Assembly: GCA_030674185.1 (NCBI GenBank)
Contig: JAPXFY010000013.1
Location: 57,320,131 to 57,384,130, forward strand
Direction of reading: 5' to 3'
Source: Monoplex corrugatus
Lineage: Eukaryota > Mollusca > Gastropoda > Littorinimorpha > Ranellidae
Length of the DNA stretch: 64,000 nucleotides
Positions 11,651 through 64,000 of this stretch are shown here, piece by piece. Numbering within the stretch: position 1 is the first letter of the stretch; every line of letters starts with the position of its first letter. The notes beneath the pieces were generated by a model. It was not told the DNA's origin and made no database searches. It saw only the letters and a program-made list of their open reading frames with translations. The position numbers were made by a program, and so were the translations under genes.

Positions 11651-11848
11651 TCTATCTCCCCAATCCCCTCCTCCTCTCTCACTCTGTGATGGGGAAAGCG
11701 AGTGTCTGAGGATTGCAAAGACTAGGAATCTTTCCCCCTGCTTTTTCTTCAGATTAGGTCAGATCATACTAACAGGATAGGAGACAGTAGACTATTAGAA
11801 CGTTAAAATATGTAAAGGTGTAGAAATGTCCTTCCAGTTTACTTCTCT

Positions 11849-11872
11849 CTGTTCTTGACCAGATAGGATCTA

Positions 11873-11963
<91 letters not shown>

Positions 11964-12265
11964 CTGTCGTTTCGGGTTGCATTATTTCTGTTCTTGACCA
12001 GAAAGGACCTCTCTCTGTCTCTCTCTCTCTGTCTCCCTCCCTTCCTCTCTCTCTCTCTGTCTGTGTAGATCTGTCGTTTCGGTTTGCATATTTCTGGTCT
12101 TGACCAGAAAAGCCCCCCCCCCCTCTCTCTCTCTCTCTCTCCCTCTCTCTGTTCGTCGTCTGTCTCTCTCTTTTACTCTCTCTCTCTCTCCCATTCTCTC
12201 TGTCCGTCTCACTCTCTTAATCTTTCTCTCCAGCTCGATCCCTCCCCCTTCTCTCTCTCTCTCTG
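11849..12265. repeat. Three-copy repeat carrying (GT)n and (CT)n
   Basis: TTCTTGACCAGAnAGGAnCT recurs at about 11,851, 11,991 and 12,095, and GTGTAGATCTGTCGTTTCGG at 11,956 and 12,064. Pure GT or CT tracts lie between them. Unit lengths differ by tract length, so it is a tandem array with internal microsatellite growth. Confidence 0.75.
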
Positions 12266-12469
12266 TGCACGCGTGCATATCCACTCAGAGGTGCGTGCAT
12301 ATGAAATGTGACAGTAGACGATTCCCACTGGCCTTCAGGTTAGAGGTTTTATTTCTCCCATTTATTTCTTTCGTCAGACAAATGAACCTATCATCTCATG
12401 CACGGCTGCTCAAGCCAGTCTGTGGGCAAGTGCTAAATCAGATACGGTTGACGCATCAAAGCCAGTTTG

Positions 12470-13475
12470 AACCCTTTCCCTCCTTCACACTATCCATCAG
12501 CTTCCTTAACCCTTTTACTTCCTCACCCCATCCAACAGCTTCCTTAACCCTTTTACTCCCTCACCCTACTCACTGGCTCTCTTAACCCTTTTACTCCCTC
12601 AACCTATCCAACAGCTTCCTTATCCCTTTTACTCCCTCACCCTATCCACCAACTTTCTTCTCTATCCAACAGCTTCCTTAACCCTTTCATGCCCTCACCC
12701 AATCCATCAGTTTCCTTAACCCTTTCACGCCCTCACCCTATTCACCAACTTCTTTAATACTTTTACTTTCTCACCCTACTCACCAGCTTTCTTAACCCTT
12801 TTACTCCCTCACCATACTCACCAGCTTCCTTAATCCTTTTACTCCCTCACCCTACTTACCAGCTTATTAACCCTTTCATTCCTTCACTCTATCCAACAGC
12901 TTCCTTAACCTTTTCAATCCCCAACCCTGTTCACCAGCTGCCTTAACTCTTTCACGCCCTCACCCTATTCACCAGTTTCCTCAACCCTTTCACATCCTTG
13001 TTCTATCAACCAGCTTCCTGCATTAACCTTTTCACTCCCTCACCCGGTCCACCATCTTGTTGGCAGTAACCCCTACACTCCCTCACCTAATCCACCATCT
13101 TGTTAACCCTTTCCTCTTTTACTCTGTCCACCAGCTTGCAGGCAATAAACCTTTCACTCTTTTACTCCATCCCTCATGAGTGTTGGCACTAACCCATTTT
13201 ACTCTCTCACCCTATCCACCTGCTTCCTAACTCTTTCACTCTCTCACCGAATCCACCAGCTTCCTACCCTTTCACTCCCTCACCCTATCCACCAGCTTTC
13301 AACAGTTAACCCTTTTACTCGCTCATCCTACCCACCAGCTTGCTGGCGATAATTCTTTCACTCTCTCACTCTATCCAGCAGCTTTGTAAACCACAACTCT
13401 TTCACTCGTTCACCCTACACACCAGCACAGACATTCGCTGGAAGTTAGTGGACACAGCGAGGGAGTGAAAAGGTT
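12470..13475. repeat. Satellite-like array of a family M half-arm
   Basis: About 25 degenerate units of roughly 38 bp, each close to TTAACCCTTTTACTCCCTCA followed by CCCTATCCACCAGCTTCC. Almost all are in the same orientation. The last unit (near 13,440-13,475) returns the inverse arm with GTGAAAAGGTTAA. The unit is one arm of the inner family M palindrome. Confidence 0.8.
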
Positions 13476-14244
13476 AATCGACAAGGAATGACTCATCGAT
13501 CAATGTTGAATTACTCATCAGCCTGGTTTTACATACTTACTAATCGTTCTGACATTTCGTCATTCATAATCATGTGGTAAAATACCACAAATCTACCACC
13601 ATCTATCAAGAGTTTTTCCCCCTCTGAGGCAAAAGCTTGCCTGATCTATTGATCACAGGGATGTCTAGCCAAGGGCGCAGGCCAGTCATCTTAATCCATC
13701 AAACTGTGTGTTGAACCCAGATACGCAGTCAAATGATGTAGCCTGACTCTTACAATGTTTACAGTCTTTTCTCCCCAACTCAGGTTTCATGTCATATGAA
13801 AGCTGATTCAAAAGTCTTGATATTTAGACCGCCATTTCTCAACTGTTCACAGTCAATGCTTTCAACTTGTGTTGAGATAAAATACAGTCTTTGCACTACA
13901 AATATGCGGAGATGCCATGTCTAGTTTAAACAAAAATAACAGTAACAGTAACAATAATAATAACAAGCTGAACTGGTTGCTCGTTCCGAGCTTCACTTTG
14001 ACGTCTACATCAGTACTTGTCTTTCAAGTCTGTTTTTCTTCATTTGAAACTATCAATCAATCCATCAGCAAAAACTGTCCTCCATGACACATACTTGTCT
14101 CCATACACACTTCTCAAAACAGCATGGATTTTGATCAAGTCGTCTCTAAGTTTGGACTGTGTGAATATCTGACATAGCATCTGAGCTGTTCTATACTAGG
14201 GTCCATTTTTTGGATGAGCATTTAGTTTCAATGACCCCACACAA
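13476..14244. other. No recognisable feature
   Basis: AT-rich, unique-looking sequence with many stops in all frames. The AACAAAAATAACAGTAACAG tract near 13,930 is the kind that follows family G copies. Confidence 0.5.
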
Positions 14245-14436
14245 TTAACCCTTTGACTCGTGCATCCTATCCACAATTGCGAAAAACTTAACCCTCTGAT
14301 TCCCTCACCTTATCCACCAGCTTTCTGCAGGAAGCTGGTGGATAGGAGAGGGATTCAAAAGATTAAGTTTTTGTTTTCCTGGCATGGTTGACAATGCAGG
14401 ATGCTGGTGGAGAAAGTGCGGGAGCCAAAGGGTTAA
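14245..14436. mobile_element. Family M hairpin MITE, copy 7
   Basis: TTAA at 14245-14248 and 14433-14436. Inner palindrome AGCTTTCTGCAGGAAGCT. Confidence 0.75.
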
Positions 14437-14439
14437 AGT

Positions 14440-14955
14440 CCAGCTGAATGCATACAGCCATATCAGGGCTAAGTTTAACCATTTCAAAACACACACAATA
14501 CTTCAACAGTGAAAAAAGAAACGAAAAGAAAATTAACTACACATACCAATGCATTCACGCACATAATCTAAGGAGATGCCCTGGCACTGACCATTCCATC
14601 TACTTTAAAAAACATACCTAAATACAAATTTGAACATAACTAAGGACACTAAAACATAAATAAAAACGGGCGTAAATTACCTAAAATTGCTTTTGCGTAT
14701 CTCATTTCCCTACAGCCAAAAATGCACTTTAATACATGTTCCCAATTATCAATCCTAAGAAAAAAGTACCTAAGACTTCATCCAACACACACAGGTGAAT
14801 GGACCAGCAAGGCAGTAAATGATAGGAAGAAATGACAGAAAGCAAAGGAGCAAGGCAGAAACAAAGAGAGTGACAGTAAAAAAGAAATTTCAGTCCAGAA
14901 GGTGGGGATACCATTTATACTGAAAGAGACACCGGCATCCCCATGGGGGAACTTA
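14440..14955 (-). repeat. Family G repeat, near full length
   Basis: Minus-orientation copy from GCATACAGCCATATCAGGGC to the GGCATCCCCATGGGGGA hairpin. It abuts MITE copy 7. Confidence 0.7.
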
Positions 14956-15554
14956 GGTCACAGATATACGGCCCCAAATGTATGAACGTTATAAACAATA
15001 TTAAAAAAAAAAATCTCTGTGAAACCAGATCACCTACCCATCCACCATTTTCACTATCCACAGCACACATACACACACTTAGCAAAAAGAGTCTTTACTA
15101 CACTTGCACAATGAAGATGGAACAGAACACGCAACATTCCATTACAGTTTTGCCGATCATTAAAGCGTTGCCAGCTAACACGACTTCTGTGCTGTCACAT
15201 TGCTCTCCGATTCATTTTTTTTTGTCAAAAAGCACATCATCAAACAAACACAAACCAAATAAAACAAAGGCTTATGGTTACATCAGTAACAAACCAATAA
15301 TCACCTTTCCTGATTTCATTTAAGTCCAAGTCACATTTCAGAATGCCTACTTAAATTGTTGGCACAAATGGTCACATTCATTGATTCAACCCAAAGAATA
15401 AAAGTCTGTAATTATTCTAAATTATACGTAAGGGCAAAATTGGTATACGTTTTCATATCTGAGCACCATCCTGCCTCTCCTCTCTCTCTCTCTCTTTTAG
15501 CATTTATAACCACAACTCAATGTTCACTTAACTTACTGACTTTAAAAGGACCTT

Positions 15555-15715
15555 AATGTTGTGAAGGGGGGTTAGGCTACACATACTTTGACCTGGGAAA
15601 TGGGGAAAAATCTCCATCCTTTTACCCTCCCACCAGGCGATACCGAAGTAAATTTGAACCCAGTCTTTCAAAGTCAAAGACTATAGTCCTAAACACTTGA
15701 CTATCATAACCATTC
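15555..15715 (-). repeat. SINE 5' half, tRNA-related head reversed
   Basis: Contains GACCTGGGAAATGGGGAAAA, CACCAGGCGATACCGAAGTA and TTTGAACCCAG, the inverted B-box region of a common molluscan SINE. The plus-strand text therefore reads from body towards tRNA head. Confidence 0.6.
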
Positions 15716-15991
15716 GACTCCCCCACCCTGTCCACCAGAATCCTGCATTGTCAACCATGCTAGCAAGGCAAAAATGCAACTCTTCGACTTCCTCACCGTA
15801 TCTTCCTGTAGGAAGCTGGTGGATAGGATCAGAATTCTGCATTGTCAACCATGCTAGCATGGCAAAAACGTAACCTTTTCACCCCCTCACCCTATCCACC
15901 AGCTTCCTGCAGGAAGCTGGTGGATAGGGTGAGGAAATAAGAGGGTTACAATTTTTGCAGTTGGCGGATATGGTGTGGGTGTCAAAGGGAT
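15708..15991. mobile_element. Family M hairpin MITE, copy 8, with internal duplication
   Basis: The left arm segment CATTGTCAACCATGCTAGCA occurs twice (near 15,747 and 15,839). The inner palindrome at 15,886-15,933 is a perfect 48-bp inverted repeat centred on CTGCAG. Confidence 0.7.
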
Positions 15992-16473
15992 ACTTGTCTA
16001 ATGTCTGTTTATGTCTCATGTGCTTATGACTGTCTTATGTCACATGCCTGTCTTATGTCTTATGCTTATCTTACGATCTTGGCCACAGAAGCGAACATCT
16101 TGACAGTCACAATCAGACGAGTCTTACAGTTACAGATACACAAATATGCATAATTCACTTCCACTTCTCCACCTCCTAAACGACTAGCATTCATATCATA
16201 TGATGCAAGATACGACGAGTGCAGACTTTGATCAACAACGTACACTTTGCCTGAAGAAAGCTCACAATAGCCAGCAACACTGCCCAGGATTTGGGGTGTT
16301 ATCAATATCACAAAACAACTGTTACTGTTACTTTTATTTTCGTTAAAGCCCAGTCGACTGCATAGAGCCATATCAGGGCTATAACCACTTCAAAACACAC
16401 ACAATTCTAAAAATAAACCAACAAACCCAAAACCACCTGCAGCACACATTTTCACTAGTCTTCAGAACTTGCC

Positions 16474-16690
16474 ACTTACCCAAGTAAATGACAATTCTTA
16501 CTTTAAATCTCACTTACCCAAGTAAATGACAATTCTTACTTTAAATCTCACTGTTAGACAACAGCACTTTCTGCCTTAACAATATATTTAAACTTTAAAT
16601 CTGACTTACCCAAGTAAATGACAATTCTTATTTTAAATCTCACTGTTAGACAACAGCACTTTCTGCCTTAACAATATATTTAAAACACAT
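16474..16690. repeat. Short direct duplications
   Basis: CTTACCCAAGTAAATGACAA occurs three times (about 16,475, 16,511, 16,604), and CTGTTAGACAACAGCACTTT with its following ~20 bases occurs twice. Confidence 0.8.
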
Positions 16691-16965
16691 CTTGTCCTTC
16701 ATAACACAAATGAATTTTCCATGTTTGCTTAAAAAAAAGATTAGAAGTATTAAATAACCCAAGCCAGAGAACATACCATGACCAAAATAATTAACACATC
16801 TAAAATTTTGTCAACATGAAATTTAAAAATGATCCTGGACACTACGACAGAGACACAAACTGAATTTAAAGTATACAGCAGCACAAGCATGGTGTAAGAT
16901 TTCTTAACAGCACTCTCAGTGTTCAATCATGTAATCAGTATAACTTGTTCGATCTTATGACCACT

Positions 16966-17262
16966 TTAACCCTTTCGCTACTTCATCCTGTTCCCAAGCT
17001 TCATGCAAGAAACTGGTGGATGTTGGTGGATAGGGCAAGGAAGTGAAACTAAAAAGATTAACCTTTTGACTCTTGCACCCTATTCACCAATTGCAAAAAC
17101 TTAACCATTTATCTTCCCCACAATGTCGACCAGCTTCCTGCAGGAAGATAGGGTGAGGGAATCATGATAGGGTGAGGGAATAAAAAGGTTAAATTTTTGC
17201 TCTGGTAGCATGGTTGACAATGCAGGATACTGGAGGACAGGATGCGAGAGTCAAAGGGTTAA
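16966..17262. mobile_element. Family M: two abutting copies
   Basis: A short diverged element (16,966 to ~17,062) is followed by a second TTAACCTTTTGACTCTTGC element ending TTAA at 17,259-17,262. They share the TTAA between them. Confidence 0.65.
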
Positions 17263-18230
17263 TCTTGGGCATGTTTTTCATTGTATTTGCACTCATTTTT
17301 TTCAAAAGTCACCTAAATTAGTAGTATTTTCATCTGAATACGTGCTTGGCATATAACAGTTACCATGTCAAACTGTCAGAATTATGGTGCCAGAAGATCA
17401 CCCTGCTGCACAGGGCAACATAATGCCGCAGTCCCACATGGTATAGTATATGAAGCCATTTTTTTCTGATTTCAACACGGACGTTTTTCAAAGTCTTGGA
17501 GATGTGATGCTGCTTCTGCACATGCTCTAAAAATACTGTACGTTTTCACCTGTTACTGTGATCCTTCTTCTGAGACCAATCACAAATAACATTAGAGTCT
17601 TATGCTGATAGTTTGGGTGAAAAAAAATCTATCCCAATCCATTAACTCATTTTCCAACAAAGAATTTAAAAAAACATCAGCAGGTGCAGTCGAAAAAGAA
17701 AAACATTACATCACCTACACTTACACACATGACTAGTACAATAAACCCATGAACCAATTTCACTTCTCCAGTACCAATGAAGAGTAACACCCGCGTGATG
17801 ATAGCCAATAGATGTGCGTGCTTGTATGTATGTGTGTTGGCAGGATCAGGCAGAGGGGGATGAGGTGCACATCTCGAACTGAGGGCACAATATCTTTATA
17901 AAAACACTGTAAATCTCCTTACAAATTACAAAGATGTGAACCTACATCTAGTCAAGCTTTTGAACATACATGGCAAACACGATCACCTTTGCAGTATAAA
18001 AATTAGCTCTCAGAAACAGCCACTCAGCACCACTGAATGATGATGATAATAACAATACCACACTAAATGATTTCCATACTAATCCCAAAGGACAAAGAAG
18101 CATCGTGCTGCCGATTTTTTGTGCACTAAAAGTAGAGCTGACCGAAACAATAAGTAGCTTTGTGCTGAAGTTGGTTGTGCTCCTTAAAAAATCAGTCAGT
18201 CATGCCTGGATGCACTGTAGATGAAGATGG
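17263..18230. other. No recognisable feature
   Basis: AT-rich sequence without supported ORFs. Confidence 0.5.
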
Positions 18231-18249
18231 AATGTGTGGGCGAGTGGTT

Positions 18250-18410
18250 TGGCGTATGTATGTGTGTGTGCGTGTGTGTGTGTGAGAGCAGTTTGGTGTG
18301 CGTGTATACATGCGTGTGTGTGTGTGTGTGTGCGTGTATGTGTGTTTCTGAGCAATTTGGTGTGCGTGTGTGCGTGCGTGCGTATGTGCATGCATGTGTT
18401 TTAGTGTATT
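18250..18410. repeat. (GT)n cluster with internal duplication
   Basis: GAGCAGTTTGGTGTGCGTGT and GAGCAATTTGGTGTGCGTGT flank two GT tracts, so the microsatellite has been duplicated together with ~20 bp of its flank. Confidence 0.85.
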
Positions 18411-18900
18411 TTATTTTGGTATGCTTTATAATTGTGACTAGCACTGGGCAGCAGTTGTGTTTTACCTAATTTCTCTTTCAGAGACAAGAAAGTATTCTGG
18501 ATGGAAATTAATTTGTCAATAGAATAATGTTGACATATAACACATATCCAAACATGACTGATGTAGCAAATTGTACATGTATCTGTTTAAGTATTTGAAT
18601 CGTGTATCTCAAAAACTATTCTATTTGAAATTTTGCAAACACACAAATCTGTTTATCATTTTGTAATATACATTAATTCATTGTGACAGAAATGGAAAAA
18701 TGACTGATTTCTATTACTGAAGTGAACTGAAACGTGCAGAATTCAAACATTTTATATACAATGTTCTATTCACTGACTTTATAATTTTCTATACAATTAG
18801 CCATCAAGGTTTGCTTTGCTTTTGATTGTGATTTTGTTTTGGGACTATGTGCAGCAAAATACCAGAATGATGAAAATTACATGCACAATTACAGACAATT
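18411..18900. other. No recognisable feature
   Basis: AT-rich, no ORF, no repeat seen. Confidence 0.5.
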
Positions 18901-18904
18901 CCTT

Positions 18905-19480
18905 TTGCGTCTTGCCATACTAAAGCTTAAAAACCTACTTCTGTGACTTGCTATACTGAGGCTTGATAACCTTTTGTGTCCTGCTCAGTGCTATTCTAAG
19001 CCTTCAAAACCTTCTGTGTCCTGCTGTACTAACCTTCAAAACCTTCTGTGTCATGCTATACTATGCGTTCAAAACCTTCTGTGTCCTGCTATACTATGCG
19101 TTCAAAACTTTGTGTCCTGCTATACTAACCTTCAAAACCTTCTGTGTCCTGCTATACTAACCTTCAAAACCTTCTGTGTCCTGCTATACTAACCTTCAAC
19201 ACCTTCTGTGTCCTGCTATACTAAGCCTTTAAAACCTTCTGTGTCCTGCTATACTAAGCCTTCAAAACCTTCTGTGTCCTGCTATACTAACCGTCAAAAC
19301 CTTCTGTGTCCTGCTATACTAAGCCTTCAAAACCTTCTGTGTCCTGCTATACTAAGGCTTGAAAACCTTATGTATGTGTCCTGCTATACTAAGCCTTCAA
19401 AACCTTATGTATGTGTCCTGCTATACTAAGGCTTGAAAACCCGTGCTCTGCTATATTAAGAAGTGAAAACATATTTATAT
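18905..19480. repeat. ~32-bp minisatellite
   Basis: About 15 units containing CCTTCAAAACCTTCTGTGTC and CTGCTATACTAA. Degenerate at both edges, homogeneous between 19,010 and 19,430. Confidence 0.9.
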
Positions 19481-19741
19481 CTTGCTATATAAGGTTTGAA
19501 TACCTCTTTCTAGACCACCTTCTGGCCATGATACACAGTACTGCAGCCCATTTACCACAATTTCACTTTCAGGCACAGAGAAAATCTAGAAACAGTGCTA
19601 CACATTTTGAAAAATACATCAACCTATTGTCTATAGATGTATGTGTGGCACGTTTGACACATCTGGTTTCTTTTCGTCCACTTTCTTGTTTCACATGCTA
19701 TCTCAAAGAGATATTTCTCCTGGAAATCTGGATAGACGCAC

Positions 19742-19749
19742 ACACATAT

Positions 19750-19816
<67 letters not shown>
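19742..19816. repeat. (CA)n(CT)n microsatellite
   Basis: Pure CA followed by pure CT. Confidence 0.95.
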
Positions 19817-19817
<1 letters not shown>

Positions 19818-20261
19818 GATGCAAGCTCACACTAAACACACAGAGAAGAAATAAAGACTCCAGGGTAAAATATGGCCCGCTGTATTTCTACTGAACATAA
19901 TGGAAGGAACTTAAAAGCAAAGGAGATCACCAAAAAGATGTATCAGATACATGGGATGGAATGAGGACCACTAAAACAAAGGTGACGGAGAGTGGAAATA
20001 CGGGCACCTGTCACAGCACATACACATATATACAGACACATAAAGACACACACACAGACACACTCACATGTGCACAGACACAGACACTGTTCACACAAAA
20101 TACCTATGATTGGGGATGGGTTGAAAATAAAAAACAAAATCAAAAGCATACACAAACGTTTCGTACAAACGCATACAAGGACACATATACACACAAATGA
20201 CAATGCTATTAAACAGTTGTCTTATACTTTTAAGCTTTCAAACAAGGTAATAATTTCTTTT

Positions 20262-20302
20262 CACTCAGACAGAGAGAGAAAGAGAAAGAGACAGACAGAC
20301 AC

Positions 20303-20345
<43 letters not shown>

Positions 20346-20352
20346 GAGAGTG
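20262..20352. repeat. (GA)n/(GACA)n microsatellite
   Basis: Interrupted GA with GACA units. Confidence 0.93.
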
Positions 20353-21417
20353 AGAAACAATCAAAAGCAAAGCTACACAAATCACAGAGACAAACTTAAT
20401 CTTTAAGTTTGTTAAGTGCCAATAACAATGTCAAATAATTGCCCATGGTTTGTGTTTTCATAATTTCTCTTTAGCTCAAGTACCTTCTGCTGATATGGAA
20501 ATATCAAAAAGCTTACGAGGAAGGGATCCTTAAACACTTTGATTCTTATATCATTCTGAAATAAAACATTTCTGTTACAAACAAACAAAAAAAAGCACAA
20601 AATAAAATTTCAAAACCAGTAAGATTAAACAAAAACAAAAAAAAGCCTGAACAGAAAGAAATCAAAAGCACACAAGACACAACACTTTGCCATTTCCCAC
20701 ACCGTGGACAAGAACATCCGAACAAGCTCAGTGTAACAAGAACCATGGCACTTCTTGTCATTCAAAGGACTGTTCAGATTTCTTCCAGCGCTTGCCTCCT
20801 TTCTGAAAAAAAACCACCATTTACTAGTGAACGCAAGAAAATCAGTACATCGACCCCCGAGACATGACTGGCACTTGGAGTTTTGAAAGATGATGTTATC
20901 AGTAGAAATACACAGTATGCAAATGATCACATCACAATGACACTGCAGTAGGACAATCCTATGATGAATGACCACAGCATGCACAATGGTCCGTCCATCG
21001 GCCTAAATCTGGATGATGATCCCGCAACAAACGACCACAACTTGCAGAATAATCCATCCATCTGTCTCACACTCATGTCCGTGCTTACACATGGTTTCTT
21101 CTGCTACGGTTCAAGTTCCACATTTTCCAGAAGTTTAGGTGTTAGTAGCACACACAGGAAGAACACCCGTCCCCTGCGTAGGCTGTCAAGCATTTTGTGA
21201 CTGTAAGGCCATTCTTCCCATTCTGTAGCACACGGTTATGGACTGGGGGTGTTTTATCCAGACCCACCAGTCTCTCTCTTGTTGTTTTCATCTTCTTTGT
21301 CTGTATATTTCTGCTTTGCTTAAAGAGCTGGGTCTTGTAATAGCCATGGTTTGAAGCATACATGGAATTCTCAAGTTTACTCTTGTGCTAAATCGACTTA
21401 TGGTAGTCCTTGTACTG

Positions 21418-21423
21418 TTTATT
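21418..21423 (-). promoter_or_regulatory. SMG5: Candidate polyadenylation signal of SMG5
   Basis: AATAAA on the minus strand, ~140 bases after the SMG5 stop codon. It is the first canonical hexamer after the stop and gives a short 3' UTR. A chance match cannot be excluded. Confidence 0.35.
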
Positions 21424-21559
21424 GTGTGGAAGAGAGCTCCGGTAGTGTCTCTCAGGCTATGCTGCTGACCTCTGTGATTAAGAGAGTTCAGGCTTCATCC
21501 AGGGACGCTGGTATCTTAGATTCCAAAGGGATTGGCCACACCCTGCGACTCTCGTCACC

Positions 21560-63378
<41,819 letters not shown>

Positions 63379-63683
63379 CTGCATACACAAACAAACATAT
63401 TCCACTTTAATAAGGTTTACAAAAATGGAATTAGATTAAAAAGAGAATAACAATGATCAAAAAGAAAGATCGCTGAGCCATTCAAATAATCTCCATTTTT
63501 ATTGAAACCATTACACAAAATCCAGATTTTGCACTCCTCTAGGTCACTGTAACCTTGAAGAAGCATCAGATGAAATAAACTTGGGATGAAATAAGGGCTG
63601 TGGTAGACTTGTCACAACAATGAAAACAATTCAAAATATTCTGAGAATTTTGAGAAAGTGCTGTTCACAAACACCTTCCTTAA

Positions 63684-63872
63684 TTAACAGTTTGACTCTT
63701 GCACCCTATCCACCAGCATCCTGCATTGTCAACCATGCTAGCAAAGCAAAAACTTAACCCTTTGATTCCTTCACCCTATCCATCAGCTTCCTGCAGGAAG
63801 CTGATGGATAGGGTGAGAGAGAAGGTTAAATTTTTGCAGTTGGTGGATTGGGTGCGATAGTCGAAGGGTTAA
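63684..63872. mobile_element. Family M hairpin MITE, last copy
   Basis: TTAA at both ends (63,684-63,687; 63,869-63,872). Inner palindrome centred on CTGCAG is nearly perfect. It lies in the SMG5 intron upstream of E1. Confidence 0.8.
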
Positions 63873-64000
63873 AAAGTACCACTTTCAGGCACTTTTTTGC
63901 TCCATGTGAACTTGACCGTGCATCTTAGAGACTTGTTGCAGATATGGGTTCGAGAATCACACCATCTCTGTGGGATTTTCAAAAGCCAAACGAGACATGC

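Noticed and set aside
20774..20802. Terminal SMG5 exon after a strong TTTTTTTTCAG acceptor
   Set aside because: It would encode only ERRQALEEI and stop. The exon at 21,560-21,627 lies closer, fits the same phase and encodes a helix homologous to the SMG5 C-terminus.

Overview
This is an intron-rich invertebrate nuclear window, very probably from a gastropod mollusc. The reasons are long (CA)n/(GT)n and (CT)n/(GA)n tracts every few kilobases, several tRNA-derived SINEs of the kind seen in snail genomes, RTE, DIRS, mariner and piggyBac-like debris, and one spliced gene with GT/AG introns of 1-7 kb. The taxon is an inference from repeat content, not from a diagnostic gene. I see no rRNA, no intact tRNA gene and no CRISPR.

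The only host gene I can support is on the minus strand and fills about two thirds of the window. Seventeen exons between 63,378 and 21,560 join in phase to give the C-terminal ~740 codons of SMG5, a nonsense-mediated decay factor. They cover the end of the N-terminal helical region, an acidic and basic low-complexity linker, the second helical region, the conserved RNxLMRDMAQLRLQ helix and the C-terminal PIN-like domain, which ends in a Trp-rich helix and TGA at 21,560. The 5' exons lie beyond 64,000. Two PIN-domain exons are damaged in this copy. Exon 13 lacks about 25 nt, so its two halves read in different frames. Exon 15 has the right length and phases but an in-frame TGA. All other exons and splice sites look intact. 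The damage is therefore either sequence error or recent decay of the C-terminus.

The introns are full of mobile DNA. A ~1.5 kb terminal-inverted-repeat element at 45,755-47,250 carries an ORF resembling the N-terminal zinc-binding region of RAG1 (the molluscan N-RAG type) and splits an older dispersed repeat. A 2.0 kb Ty3-like LTR element at 48,153-50,153 keeps gag and protease but has lost reverse transcriptase through integrase. A DIRS-type tyrosine-recombinase retrotransposon (about 31,993-35,860) seems to sit inside a piggyBac-like element. Other contents are a second piggyBac-like element (56,640-58,113), a 5' mariner fragment next to exon 12, a 1,018-bp tandem duplication, and minisatellites of 53, 28, 33 and ~47 bp. 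The 33-bp array copies the exon 14 splice-donor junction.

Positions 1-21,400 lie downstream of SMG5 and hold no gene I can recognise. They contain dispersed repeats, RTE and RNase H retrotransposon fragments, microsatellites, and many copies of a TTAA-flanked ~190-bp hairpin element. One of these is interrupted by a 603-bp element with an 8-bp target duplication, and the same family has seeded two satellite-like arrays (12.47-13.48 kb and 24.15-24.77 kb).
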